The notes: generated by a model from the letters alone, not told the origin. A DNA stretch of 64,000 bases from Hymenoscyphus infarciens (GCA_001414345.1 LLCB01000120.1:98613-162612); one strand, 5' to 3'; shown: positions 12,402-25,900, counted from the first letter of the stretch. Translations and numbers: made by a program.

Positions 12402-12660
12402 TATAATAATAAGGCAGGAGTAGAGTAGAGAAGTAGTCTATTCGTAGTTATTAATATAAAAACTAAAGGTAAAGAGCGAAGATAGCTCTAAATAATACTA
12501 ATATATAAGAGGTATGAAACCGAATAACGATATACGTCGGCTAATATAAAAGCTCGAACCTATATAACCTTTCTAAAACAGATAATATAAGATAATAACT
12601 ACTAAAACCTTATATATAGCAGGTACTCCTAGCTATCTAGGATAATAGTATACTATTATA
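12402..12660 (-). repeat. E LTR, right (5') copy, 259 bp
   Basis: Starts TATAATAATAAGG and ends TATACTATTATA. TSD GTATC follows at 12,661-12,665. On the minus strand its U3 half (12,515-12,660) matches the G-type LTR and its U5 half (12,412-12,515) matches the D LTR. Confidence 0.88.
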
Positions 12661-12665
12661 GTATC

Positions 12666-13735
12666 TCTAGAATTATTAAAAACCTTATATACTATCTAAC
12701 TAATTATAGCTCTCTCTTTATTATCTCCGATTAATAAGAAGGCTTTATTTCACTTTCTTATTATTCTTTATTATACTCTACCTAATCTATAAGTTCGATA
12801 TCTAGCTTATTAGTGTCGATTAACTTCTATAAAGCGTTATAATATCTCTTCTTAGTTATAGTATTACTTTTACTATTAATCTACTTAATTTCATCGATCT
12901 CTCTTAAATTATACGCCTTCTATAGATATATAATACTAATTATAAGTCTCTTCTCTTTAGTCGTATCTAATTTAGCTATATATTTGTAAATAGACTTTGA
13001 ATTAGTATATACTATAAGTAGGATCTTAAATTCTAAAATACTTTTAAAAGTTGATTTTATTAAAGCTATAGTATTAAATCTAGAGCTTATTATATATAAT
13101 TCTAATACTAAAACGCTATAAGTAACTCTTTTATAGTTAGTAGAGACTAATATAAAATATTAGTATTATTATTCTTATTTACAAAAGTAATAATATAACT
13201 GATTTATAATAATAAGTCTTTATTATTAGTAAATAATTCGTTAGTAAAAGCGTATAACTTTAAAGAAGATTTATCTAATTTAACGAATTTAAGTCTTCTT
13301 ATAAGATTATTAATTTACTATTAAATTTACTTATTAAGAAGTGAAATATCGTTATCTTAAGAATCGATAGTTTAAGTAGTATATAATAGGTTAAAAGCGG
13401 CCTTAGATTAAGATACTATAGCTAAGTATATATCTCTAGTATATTATATAATATATTAATCTTTAGTATCTACTATATATAATATTCCTTTTAAATTAGA
13501 TATCTTAGTTAAGGCCTTTTATATTAAATCTAAGTGTTTTACGTAATCCTAAGTAAGAGATATAGAGCTATTATAATACTTAGTAATTAGCTCTCTATTA
13601 AATTTAATTAGATAGTTAATAGTAAGCTCTTCTCTCTTCTTAGATATAAACCTAGCCTTATTAATAGTAAGTTCCTCTTTATTAGTAAAAGCGTCGTTAG
13701 TAAGTATAAGAGTATTATTAGTTTAAAGGCCTACT
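12666..13735 (-). pseudogene. Ty1/Copia RNase H region of element F
   Basis: Reading the minus strand leftward from about 13,150 gives a recognisable Copia RNase H. The block VYTNSKSIYKY (TNSKS at 12,992-13,006, where the family has TDSKS) is followed by KEKRLIISI, an REIDEIK block, and a SNTITKK block near the end of pol. The catalytic Asp has become Asn by a G-to-A change and other codons are TAA/TAG. Element D is inserted at 13,736, separating this end of pol from the rest. Confidence 0.75.
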
Positions 13736-13902
13736 TATAATAGTCTAGTTCTGGTTTCAGACCTGTCACGTGACTCCTCACCGCCTGGCAGAATCCTATA
13801 TATTAGCATCGTTTAGAGCTATCTTCGCTCTTTATCTTTAGTTTTCGCGTTAATAACTACGAATAGACTACTTCTCTACTCTATTTCTATCTTACTATTA
13901 TA
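13736..13902 (+). repeat. D LTR, 5' copy (167 bp)
   Basis: Runs TATAATAGTCTAG to TTACTATTATA. It retains CA/TG-rich bases such as TCTGGTTTCAGACC and a CACGTG box that the 3' copy has lost by transitions, so it is the better-preserved copy. A TATA-like CCTATATATTAG sits near its middle. Confidence 0.87.
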
Positions 13903-14620
13903 TTAAACTAAAGGTCTCTCTTCTTATAAGCTCTTAACCTTAGCTCTATTCTAGTCTCTCTACTACTAACTCTACGACCCTTTTAAAGTAGACTTCTCGC
14001 TAGCGACTCTCGAATCGATACTAAGCTTAAGATCTCTCTCTAGTATCTTCGGATCCCTCTCTCTAGCGTCTACGGACCCTCTCTCTCTCTCTCTCTCTTT
14101 AAATAGCTAGTATCTAACTACTAAATTTCGATAATAGACTCTAATATTATATACTAAGTATATAACTTTAACTCTCTTATTAAGAAGAAATATTAATACG
14201 CTTATATAATCGACGCTTCGATAAGATAGCTTATCTAGCTCGTTATTAGTTAACTCTCGAAGCTTTCTACTAATAAGAAGAAGCCTCTCTACGCTCTAAT
14301 AAAAGAAGCCTTTTAAGTAGACTTTCTTATAACTCTCGAAGCCTTCTTCTTCTCTTAATATTACGAAAGCTCTTAAAGCCTATACTTTAGTAATCGATAA
14401 AATCGTAGGATTATACGCTAGTCGCTTAGTAGATTATATAGATTAGTATTAAAGAGAGAATATAGAGAGTTTTAGATAACTCGGCGTATAGCTAGTATCT
14501 TATTACTCTTATAGAGCTAGTATCTTATAGCTGTCTTAGTAGAAGGAAGAGTAAGAGTAGATAGACAAGTATATAGGTTTCTATAGAGCTCGAGAGCGAG
14601 CTCTACTAAAGAGAGAGAAA

Positions 14621-14787
14621 TATAATAGTCTAGTTCTAGTTTTAGACCTATTATATAACTTCTTACTACTTAGTAGAATCCTATATATTAGTATTATTTA
14701 GAGCTATCTTCGCTCTTTATCTTTAGTTTTCGCGTTAATAACTACGAATAGACTACTTCTCTACTCTACTCCTATCTTATTATTATA
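14621..14787 (+). repeat. D LTR, 3' copy (167 bp)
   Basis: Same length as the 5' copy; the differences I noted are transitions of the RIP type. Followed by CTACT at 14,788-14,792. Confidence 0.87.
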
Positions 14788-14792
14788 CTACT

Positions 14793-17700
14793 ATACTAAA
14801 TAGAGTATTTAATTTTACTTACTTATTATATTAGTATAACTTAGTATATAAAAGACAGAGGTTAAATATTAACTATTCTATTATAAGCCTTATAATATAA
14901 TGTTTATAGTACGTTATAAACTAATAATTACTAGCTTCTAGAATACTATATAGTAGTCTAATTACCTTAAAGAACATATCTTCCTATTAGAGATAACTCT
15001 TAGAAGAGTATATAAAGAACTTCTAATTTAAGTTAGTTAAATAAATACTTATAAACCTAGAAGTATTATAATAAGTATAAGAATTATCTTCTAGCTTACT
15101 CTTTAAATAGTAGGTACTTAGGTAAGTACTAGCGACTTTCTAGTATTATTATATACTTAGATTACTAATCTTAACTTTATAAAAGTAAGTACTATATTCT
15201 TAAATTTAATATTATCTATAAAGTATAATTTAAATATTCTAATATTAGAAAGTAGCTTCTTCTAGGTAATAATCTTAAAAATACTTTAATTAGTTAATCT
15301 ATTAATCTCTTTTTATTATAATTTAATATATATTATACTATTATTAGTTATAAAGACTTTAATATTATAAGGTTTACTTAAATTAGTAAGAAAAGTTTTA
15401 ATATTCTTAAGAGTAATATAGTTAATATTATTAATAAAAGTATCTAACTATTAGAATAATACTTTAAAAGAACTATTTAGAAGCTTTAGATACTTTTAGA
15501 GCTATCTACGTCTACGCTTCTAAAGTAGTTCTAGTAAGGATTCTAGAATATTAGTATTTTAATAGATTTATAACTAACGAAGTTAATATTAGAGAGAAGA
15601 TAAATATTACTTAATACTTTATCTACTCTACTCTACTTCTTACCTACTCTATTACTTAAAAGTTCTCTCTTCTTTATAAGATTATAGTATTATTTTAGAT
15701 AGTACTATATTAGAAACTTCCTTAGTTACTAGTGCTGTTCTAGAAGTTTTAGAAGTTTTAATAAAGTATAGCTTTATAACTATAGCTTAAAACTTTATAA
15801 AACTACTTAGTAGTAATATAATATAGTTTTTATTTTCGATTCTTTAAAAGATAAAAGGTCTTATCTAAGACTTTATATACTCTCTTTATACTAAAACGTT
15901 TAAATTTAAGAGTAAGTTCTTAACTTAGTTAAATAGCTTATTTTATATATTAAGAGCTTCTTTAACTTAATAGGATATAATCTACTTCTATACTTCTTAA
16001 GTAGCTCTTTTATAGGTCTTAGATCTTACTAAAATCATTTACGAAGGTATATTAGTTATAGTTATTTAAGAATATATCTTATATACTAATAGAGTAGAGA
16101 CTAGTCTATTTAGGCCTACTATATCGTTGATTACTTTAAAGGCTATTTAAAGCGCTAAACTTTATAAGAAATAGAGCTCGTACTTATATATAATATTATA
16201 TACTCGTCGAATTAGTCTATACTATTACTCTACTATATTAATTAAATTATATATCTTAACTAATATAGTCTTTACTATAGTACCTATCCTAGTAGTAGAG
16301 TATATAAAGTCCTTTCTAATAAAGTTTATTCTAGTATCTATAATAATATAATTAGAGAGTTTAAGATATATATTAATCTAATATCTTTAAAAGACTTTTT
16401 ATATACTTATTACTTTTATATTAGATATAAAGTTACTTATCTAATATCTTATTACTTTGTTTATATAGTATAAGACTACTTACTTATTAAGAAAGAAAGT
16501 ATTAATTAAAATACTATAATTAAATTCAGGATTATTATAAAGAGTAAACTTAAATTAGCTAGGCGAACTCTTATATTTTTAATAGTATTTATAGAATTTA
16601 GTAAGATATTAAAGAATATCTTAGTTAATATAATACCTAGCTCTTTCTAGTATATATTATAATCTTAGTACTAATAAGTAGCTAAACTATTTAAAAAGTC
16701 GTTGAATATTAATATTATAAGAAAGAATAAGTATTCTTATATAAAGTTATATATAGTTTTATCTTAGAGTAGAAAAGAGTATCTAAATCGTTATATAATA
16801 GAGAACCTCTAAATCTCTATCTCTTTCTTATTCTTTTAGATAAGTATATTTTAAAGATTATTTAAAGTAATATTTAAGTTATCTATATTATTAATATAAA
16901 AGTTAAAAGAGGTATTAGATTATACTATATAAAACTCTACTTTTCTAATTAATATATTAATTATTATTAATTCTAAAGATAGAGTATATTTCTTACTAAG
17001 TTAGATATTAAATTAACCTTTTAATAAGTCTAATATATACGAGATATTAGTTATATTCTATACTTAACTTTTAAGCTGCTCTAGTATTAATTATTATACT
17101 AAAGAAGTTCTCTTTTATATATCCTTTAGCTATTATTATAAACACCTCTTCTATAAATCTATATATAATATTAGAAGTATTATTTAGATTTTATAGAATA
17201 TATCTATTAATAGTATGTTTTTATACTAAACTTATTAAATTTATAGTAAGATGTTTAGTATTTAAATCGTCGATAAATCCTATGAAAGTAATATAGTAAT
17301 AGATAACTTCGCTAGTAAAGCTAGAGCTAATACTAGAGTCTAATAAGTTATTATCTTCTTTTAATAGAGTAATTACTTAAAGTATCTCTAATATCTCCTC
17401 CTCTTAGATACTCTAAGTATATACTATATTTATATTATATACCTTTCTAGTATATCTGTCTTACTTATCTCTAAAGTATCTAGAATTCTTATTAGTCTAT
17501 TTAGTAAAGTAGTAGTTCTACTCTTCTTGTCTATAATCCTAAGATAAATAGTCGTTCTTTCTATATATATAATATATTCTCTTCTTCTTATACTAATTTA
17601 TATTATTAAATTTATTTATATTATATTATTTACTTTTATAGAAGTGTCTTTTAGTTATTATAGTTTTACTTATAACTGTCTCTAAGTAGACTTTTATATA

Positions 17701-19478
17701 AGATTAGATTAAACTTTATAAGAGAGTAATAGTATTAGAAATTAAAGCGTCTTAGAGTAAGGTTAATATTATAATAGTATAATCTAGGACTTTTTTATAT
17801 ATTAAAATTAGCTTATTTAAAAATTAACTATTAGTATAAAAGTCTATAAAGAGGGAAAATCTTAGTAAATTAAGCTTTAATAGTATATTCTTAAAAGACT
17901 TTAATATAGATACTCTAGATACTTATATTATCTCTTATAAATTAATATTATTCTATATAGATAATTAGTCTCTTTTATAAAGCTTATCTTTAAAATACTA
18001 CTATATTAATATAGATAAAACTTTAAAGGATTAATTATTATACTTACTAAAAAGTATAATATAAAAATAATTTAAAGTATTACTTTTTAGTATAGTAGGA
18101 AAGATAAGAGAGTAAATTACTAGTATAATACTACTTCTCTTATATATATTCTTAAATATTATAACTTTAATTATAAAGTTATCCTCTTTTCTACTATACT
18201 TTTAGTCGTTCTTATATACTTTTATAAGAGTATCTAATATATAAGAGTAGTCTTAATACTTTAAACTTTAAGAAGTTAACTCTAGTTTAAAATATACTAT
18301 AATTATCTATACTAGTAGCTTTTTACTAAGATTATTCTATTACTATTTATATTCTAGATATTTAAAGAGATTATTAAAATTATTACTAGTAGTATTCTTA
18401 CTAAATTAGTAGAATATAAAGAAGAAGATATAGTTGTCTTTTAGTAGATCTAAAGATTAGATTAGAGGTTATACTAGATTACTTAAATCTTTCATTTTAG
18501 TTAATAGAATTGAAGTTATTAAAGATATTAGTTATTATTATTATTATTATATAGTAGATGCTTATAAAGCTTCGTCTTTAGCCTTCGTCTTAGATTAGGT
18601 GTTTTAAGTAATATTTTTAGCTAGAGATTATTATTATTAGAGTTATTATTACTATTACTTTTATTATCTTTCAGCGTATTCCTCTATATATTTATAATAG
18701 AATCTAAAGACTTTAGTACTAGCTCTATTAACTACTATAGCTTTTAATTCTTTGTCTAACTACTTAGTTTAGTTAACCTTAGTAGTAGTATTATATAGTG
18801 CTTAAGATATAAGTATCTTATGTTTATCTGTCTTAACCTATATACCTCTTCTATAAAGTGTTTATTATAACTTAGTATTTATAGATTAGTAGATTTTAAT
18901 AAATTTATTTTAATCTTATCTTTTAAAGTCTACTTAAAATTTATTCTAAAGAAGAAAGTCTTCGTTCTATTCTTTAGTATACTTCTCTTCTTATTTAGTA
19001 GTATAAATCGTCTCTTCTATCTATATTAACTTTAGCTTTAGTACTAGCTTTAGAGCTTCTTTTAGTATCGAAGTTAGTATCGAAGTTAAAGCTTCTAAAG
19101 TCGTTAGAATTAGTATTAGTAAGTCTATTATATTATAAGTATTATTACTTAAATTAGTAGATATTATAGAGGTTATTAAAAGTCTATTTATCCTTTACTT
19201 AGTAGATAAAAGAGAATTTAGGTTTTAGGTAAATAAGTGTCTTAGAGAATATAAATTATCTTAGTAGATAATAGGAATTTAATAAGAGGTTAGTATTTAT
19301 AATCCGCGCTTCTTATATTAAGAAGCGTTTATAGTATATTATTGAAAATTATAGTAGAAGGAACTACGATCTATAAAGAGAAGTCTACTAGTAATATTAA
19401 GTTTACTTTTATATAAGTATATCTATAGTAGAAATATATAAAGTAACTAGGTATCTAATCTATATATCTACTAATTAA
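14793..19478 (-). pseudogene. remaining degenerate gag-pol of Copia element F
   Basis: This is the continuation, on the minus strand, of element F to the right of insertion D, and should hold gag, protease, integrase and reverse transcriptase by position. Stops are so frequent that I could not place domain borders with confidence. One Asp-Asp box (GFIDDLN on the minus strand) lies at about 17,267-17,287 and could belong to integrase or reverse transcriptase. Assignment rests on the matching LTRs and on the RNase H to the left. Confidence 0.6.
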
Positions 19479-19638
19479 TATTAGTATAACTTATAGTTAT
19501 AAAAGCGATATAAAAAGAGTTATATATTTATTCGTATATATTAAGTAAAGCTAGCTACGATGTCTATCTAAATAGTTTTTAAGTAAGAAAGTTATATACT
19601 TTAAGCCGAATAGCTATTTACTTCTAAATATACTAATA
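19479..19638 (-). repeat. F LTR, right copy (160 bp), TSD CTACT
   Basis: Matches 10,033-10,192 along its full length and ends ATATACTAATA, followed by CTACT at 19,639-19,643. For the minus-strand element this is the 5' LTR. Confidence 0.85.
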
Positions 19639-19739
19639 CTACTAAAAAGATATAGAAAAAAGTAATTAATAAAAAGAGTATTTATCTATAATTTAATAGA
19701 GAATTCTAATATAAGAGAGTAGTTATTAAGATATTATTA

Positions 19740-19800
19740 AACTAAATCTATATATTAAAACTAAATCTATATATTAAAACTAAATAGATATTAAATACTA
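19740..19800. repeat. 21-bp tandem repeat
   Basis: Two full copies and a partial third of ACTAAATCTATATATTAAA-type units lie in the short AT-rich gap between elements F and A. Confidence 0.6.
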
Positions 19801-19843
19801 AAGTAAGAGTTTTAGACTTTTATAAAAGAAATACGTCTCTTAG

Positions 19844-20320
19844 TATAATAGTATACTATCCTAGATTATCATATAATAGCACTATTCTAAATTGTCGGCA
19901 TTCGTGAAACTGCCGATACCTCTAAGCAGTACCGATACCTCTAATACCTCTAGAGCTGAGATTACGAATAATCGATACTTATATAAGCGAAGTGCTAAAG
20001 GTATTAATATCCGATATTTATATATAGAAGAGATTAAGGTTTAGATATTATATATTTAGCTTTTTAAAGGATCAAAGGTTATATATTTAGCTTTTTAGCT
20101 CTTATTATTTAGTATTAGCTATATTAAGCAGAGCTCGGTTATTATTATTATTAGAACTTAGAAGCTTCTAACCTTCTTATATATAGACGTTTATGTTTAG
20201 TATAGTAGAGGGATAGTTATTGTTTTCTTCTATATTAGTACCTAGTATTTATATACGTTATTCTACTATACGTACTCCTATATACTTCTACTATAGTTAT
20301 ATATATTTCGTACTATTATA
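19844..20320 (+). repeat. A LTR, 5' copy (477 bp)
   Basis: Runs TATAATAGTATAC to GTACTATTATA. It still holds a few CA/TG steps (for example around 19,895-19,915, TTGTCGGCATTCGTG) that are changed in the 3' copy; the differences I noted are transitions. Confidence 0.92.
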
Positions 20321-20699
20321 TAAAAACAATAACTCTTCTTTACTAGTAATAGCCTTTATAATATCTCTTTTAAGCTTATTATCGCTTTTTTTATTTTAAT
20401 TTTAATTTAGTCTTTAATTAGACTATAATAATATATTCTTAAATAGCTAGGATTCTAGAGATCTTCTAGATAGCTAGTAATACTAGGGTTTAGTATCTAT
20501 ATAAATAGCTAGTAAAAATCGTGTTTTATATGTTAAGAGATTAGAATATACTAAGTATTCCTAAGAATCCTAATAACCCTCTCTATATAGAGATTACTAT
20601 ATACGATTTAGATAGTTAATAATATAAACAGTTATCTAGAAAACTCTTAAATTACCTCTTTTACTCTCTCTCTCCTCTAATTTAACATTTAATATATTA

Positions 20700-23600
20700 G
20701 AATCTAGAGTAACTCTAGGTCTCTTCTAAGCTCTGCTCCTAAGTATAGAGCCCCTCTTTAGGTAATAAAGTCAAGCCTCTACTAAAACGTCTCTAACTTA
20801 GTACTATACCTCTAAGAATACTAAGAAGCCTAAGAATAATAAAGGTAAAGGCCTAGTACCTAGAAGCTAGAGAGATTAATAAAACTTCTCTAATATAGAT
20901 AAGATATAGGGTGTAATCTAAGCTATAAAGGCTAAGGATTAAGAAAAAGAATAGAAAATTTTAGAGTAAGATAATCGGATTACTTAATTATTAGACCTAG
21001 TATAGCAAATTAGTTAACAACTACTAAATAATAACTATAGTCTAAGTCTTATCTAACCTATACGAATACTACCTTCTATCTCTTTAAACTATTATTAGAA
21101 GTAAGACCTTACCTTTAATATTCCTTTTTTATAATAACCTTCTTAATACCTATAACCTAAAAGTACTTTAAAAGCCTTTTAACCTATTAAAAGTAAAATT
21201 ATAAAGAAAATTAAACCTTTAGATAATAGTACTTTACTTACTTATAAGTAATAGAAGATATCTATATATAATAGACTCTAAGTAAACGTCGACTATTACT
21301 ATATACCTAAAACTTATAAAGCTCTTATCTAAGGAACGACTATAAAACTTACTAGGAACTACTTAGAGCCTTAATATAAGTCTAATTTAAGTAATATAGC
21401 TTTTAAAGATTAATAAGATATAATTAAACTCCTTAATTCTTACTTCTTAACTAGTTATAAGAAGGAGAATACTTAGAATGATTTTTAAGCCCTTTAAATA
21501 AGTAAAAAGGGTTATATAAGAGAAACTTTTTTAGATTTTAGAGTATACTTCTTAAGTATAGCTATACTTAAAGGAATACTAGAGTTAGAAAGATTCTACT
21601 TAATATAAGATAAGATTATACTATAACTCTAAAGTAGCTCTACTTTAGCTAAGAGAAATTAGAATTATAATTTTAATAAGATAGTAGTATATCTTTTAGC
21701 CTTAGATAAAGAGAAGTACTAAAATATAGAGTTATCTATAACTAGTACTATAGTTAAACTAATTAGTATAATCTTATTATTTAAAAAGATAAGTACTTTT
21801 TAATCCTTACTTAGCTCTACTCTAAAAACCTCTCTACTCTTATATAAACTTAATCCTATATCTTAGAAGATTTTATAAACTCTTAGACTATTTTCTATTA
21901 GCGAAAAATTAAAGACTATATTAATAAACTAAGTCTTTACTAGTATAAATTATTACTATTATAGTAAGCTTAGGTATTTTAAACCTAATTACTTTAATCT
22001 TCTTACTATTAATAAAATAAATAATTAACTTAAAGAAGAATAACCTTTTAAAGAGTACTCTAACTCTAAGCTAAGCTAGAAGGAAAATAAAGAGGCTTAA
22101 GTAAAAATTCTTTCTTAAGCCTATATAAATATAATCTAGCTAAACTCGATCTTTCTAAGCTTATAAGAGGAAAATAATTCCTTATAAATACTACTCTTAG
22201 TATATAAGGATATAGTATTAAAATATAAGCTTTAATAGATATAGAAGTAAATAGGTATCTATTTCTAAATTAGCCTCTAGCTCTATACTTATCTAAGTTA
22301 ATAGGATTAAAGATTTAAAGATTATTATATATAGTATCTATTTATAGATATAATAATAGTACTAAAAGCTAAGTAAATTAGTTTATATAACTATATTTAA
22401 ATATTAATAAGTATTATATTCTTAACTACCTCTTTATTATCTTAGACCTTAGATAGTAAGACCTAATTATTAGTAATAAATAGTTAAACTACTTTAAAGT
22501 CCTTCTTAACCTTTTAAAGAGCTAGATTATTTAGCTAGTCGATTACCTCCTAACTCTTTACTATAGTAAGGAAATTTTACTTTCTCTTTCTAGCTAGAAC
22601 TAGAAACCCTTTTTAAATTACTAGTTAAATATAAATTAAAAGGAATATACTATCTAGTAATAAGAAAGATATAAAAAGAGTAGACTTATAAATATTACTA
22701 AGTTATTATTTCTATTTATAATAATACCTTCTAAAATTTTAATATTCGACTTTAGTCTAAAGCCTCTATAAACTACTAGTATAGCTTTAAAAGGCTAGAC
22801 TCTATACTCCTTTATCTATAAAATAAGTGTAAATATAATATATTATAATATAAAATAGCCTAATTTAGAATTTTATATAATAAGCCTTTATAAGCTAGAT
22901 TAGGTTATTAATAAGAGATTAGCCTTTCTCTAAGATAATAATAAGATAAGAGCTCTAATATAGGCCTAACTCTTAAAGTATTACTTATCTTATAAAGACG
23001 TGTTCTTAAAAGTAGCTTCTAATAAGCTCTCTTCTTACTAAGAATATAACTATAAGATTACTTTAAATAAGCTACTTCTTAACTCCTTTTCGCCTCTATA
23101 TCGATAGTTAATTATAGAGCTTAAAGCTATAAAGGAGTATTTTATAGAGAATCTAGATAAAGGGTTTATTATTAATAGTAATAGCCTTTTTACCTCTTTA
23201 GTACTCTTTATTAAAAAGGCTAATAGCGATAAGTTATAGTTCTATATTAATTATAAGAAGCTAAACGCTCTAATCTAAAATAATCTCTACCTAATCCTTT
23301 ATATTAATAAGCTTCTTTCTAGGATAAGAATAGTTAAAATCTTTACTAAATTAGATATTAGATAAGCTTTTAATTATATCTAAAAAGACCTTGAATTAGA
23401 AGAGATAACTACGTTTAAAACTAGGTATAGTATATATAAATATAAGGTCCTTCCTTTTAGACTCTATAATAGCCTTACTACCTATTAATATTATATAAAC
23501 GATATCTTAATCGACTATCTAGACGACTTCTATATTACTTATTTAGACGATATTTTAATTTATTTAGATACTATTAAAAAATATAAGGAATAGGTTAGAA

Positions 23601-25900
23601 AAGTTCTAAATTAGCTCTAAGAAGTAGAACTTTAGATAGATATTAAGAAAAGCGAATTTAGTATTACTAGAGTTAAATACTTAAGATTTATCTTAATTAT
23701 AAAAGGACTTAAAGTTAACTCTAAAAAGGTAGAGCCTTTATAAAACTAGGTCTAATCTAATACTATAATAAGTATAAAGTCTTATCTAGGGTTTATAGGA
23801 TTTTATAGATAATTTATTAAAGGTTATACTAAAATTACTAAACCTTTAACTATAATAATATACTCTATAAAGCTGTTTTTATAGACACCTAAATATAATA
23901 AAGCCTTTAAAGTACTAAGGACTAGGCTACTTACTATATAAACCTTATACTACTTTAACTCTAATTATAATACGAAGATAGAAATAGACTTCTTAGAAGG
24001 AGTAATAGCTAGTATATTCTTATAATAATATAATAGCCTTTAGTACTTTATTAGGTTCTACTTATACGTCTTAGTTGGCTATAAATCGAATTAAGAGATC
24101 TATAACAAAGAACTATTTACTATTATAGAAGCTTTTAAGAAATAGCGCTTTAAACTTATATTATATTAGAAGTATATTAATATATATTTAAACTATAGAT
24201 TATTAGAATACTTTATAATAACTAAGCTACTTATAACTAAGTAAGTCTAATAAATAGAGTTTTTATTAGACTTTAACTTTTAGATCTGATTTACGTTTAA
24301 GAAGAGTAATTAAAAAGTAGATATATTAACTTAATATAAATAAGACCTAAAAACCTATAATTAAGCTAAATTAGATAGCTACTCTTATACTCTCTTAGGA
24401 CCTAATTAGTTAGACTCTTAAATTAATATTAAACTTACTTAGATCTTTTTATAAGAATAGTCTATATCTCTTAATATAATAGATATTATTCTAGAGTTAA
24501 GTTTAGATATAATTTAGAAGTTAAAAGAAGATAACTTATACTCTTTTTAGAAAGAATGTTATAAACTTCTAGATAGATACTCTATTTTACTAGATAATTT
24601 ACTCCTCTTTAAGAATCGACTTTACGTTTAAAGGAATACTAAACTCTATATAAAGCTAATTAGAGAAGTCTATAACTAAGTATCTAGTACTTACCTAAGT
24701 ACGAAAAAGACATACTAGTTATTAGTATAATACTACTACTAGGCTAGAATGTTTTTAGACTATAAGAAGTATATAGGGAATTATTAAGCTTATAAATACT
24801 TCTATTTTTAATAAACTAAGTAATAAGGCTTTCTTTATCCCTTACCTATACTTAACTATCTTATATAACATTTATATATAGACTTTAAATTATTCTTAAA
24901 GAATAAACATAGATTTAATACTATATTAGTATTTATTAACCGACTTAGAAAGGATTTAGTATTAATACCTTACTACTTAACTATAGACACTAAAAGCTTA
25001 GCTAAACTCTTTATTTAATAGATTTATTGTTTTAGTTACTACTCTAAATCGATTACGTCTAATTAAGAACCTTAATTTATATTATTATTTTAGACTAAAT
25101 TTTATTAAATAATTAGTATTAAGCTTAAGCTTAATACTACCTACTATAAATAAATAGATAGATAGATAGAGATAATAAACTAATATATTAATTAGAGACT
25201 AAGGCTCTTTATAATCTACTATTAAGATAACTAGAGTAAATTAATCTCTTTAATAGATAGAGTATAAATAATACTTCTATACTTATCTATTAGTATAACC
25301 CCTTATTAGCTTAAGTTTAGACTTAACCTAAGAACTTTATAGGACTAGAATATACTAAAGACGTTTATTCCCTAGAAACGTCTTAACTATAATAAGGTAG
25401 TAAAAGTAGCTCGATATATATACTCTATTTAAGGAATAGCTAAAGATAATATAAGTAAGGCTTAGAAAAGAATAGAAGATAGTATAAATTAATACTAAAG
25501 AGCTATTAACTAGGATATTAGAGATAAAGTCTACTTATTTACTAAGAATCTTAAGATAAATCGTTCTAGTTAAAAGCTTACTAAATAGTAGATAGAACCT
25601 TTTAAAATATTAGATTATATAGAATACTCTTATAAGCTAAAACTTCTAGAAGGATTATTAATTTATAATATTTTCGCCTCTAATATACTTTTAAAAGACT
25701 TAAACACTTTCTTACTAGGATAAGAGGCTCTAGAGCCTCTACTAGATATTATTAAAGGTATATAAGAATAGGAAGTATAAGAAATACTTAGTAGTAGACT
25801 TTTTAAAAGATAGCTATAGTATTAAGTAAAATAGGTTAGATATAATTAAGATCCTACTTAGTATCTTATAGATAATTTTTAAGGTTTACTATATTATTTA
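20700..25900 (+). pseudogene. element A gag-pol (Gypsy, chromodomain)
   Basis: The CCHC zinc knuckle lies at about 21,950-21,993 with all its zinc ligands converted to Tyr codons but C-x2-C-x4-H-x4-C spacing kept. Reverse transcriptase is clear: the catalytic box YLDDILIY at 23,540-23,563 is intact, with Asp codons at 23,546-23,551. RNase H follows to about 24,350. Integrase is seen around 24,900-25,150, with its first catalytic Asp changed to Asn at about 24,936. A chromodomain, typical of chromoviruses that target heterochromatin, lies at about 25,767-25,865. Many Trp and Gln codons have become TAA or TAG. Confidence 0.85.

Larger units (their letters stand above)
10227..12660 (-). mobile_element. 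element E: non-autonomous LTR retroelement (2,434 bp), TSD GTATC
   Basis: Two 259-bp direct repeats (10,227-10,485 and 12,402-12,660) are flanked by GTATC at 10,222-10,226 and 12,661-12,665. On the minus strand, a polypurine tract (complement of 10,486-10,497) precedes the left LTR, so the element points leftward. The interior is about 1.9 kb without gag or pol, which makes it a LARD/TRIM-like passenger that needs another element's enzymes. The 3' end next to the polypurine tract resembles elements A/B, while the 5' leader (about 12,060-12,401) resembles element D, so it is a chimera. Much of 10,500-11,860 keeps CA and TG steps, so it is less RIP-degraded than its host element F. Confidence 0.88.
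13736..14787 (+). mobile_element. element D: TRIM-like miniature LTR element (1,052 bp), TSD CTACT
   Basis: Two 167-bp LTRs (13,736-13,902 and 14,621-14,787) enclose 718 bp with no protease, reverse transcriptase or integrase. CTACT duplications lie at 13,731-13,735 and 14,788-14,792. A purine run (CTAAAGAGAGAGAAA) directly precedes the right LTR and sets the plus orientation. Its first about 180 internal bases match the complement of the 5' leader of element E, so D and E belong to one superfamily of non-autonomous elements. Confidence 0.88.
10033..19638 (-). mobile_element. element F: Ty1/Copia-like retrotransposon, interrupted by E and D
   Basis: Two 160-bp direct repeats (10,033-10,192 and 19,479-19,638) are flanked outside by the same pentamer CTACT (10,028-10,032 and 19,639-19,643), which delimits a complete insertion. 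Removing nested elements E and D with their duplications leaves about 6.1 kb, a normal size for Copia elements. The minus strand between them carries a recognisable fungal Copia RNase H, so the element points leftward. Every gene is inactivated by RIP-type transitions. The nesting shows F is older than E and D. Confidence 0.85.
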
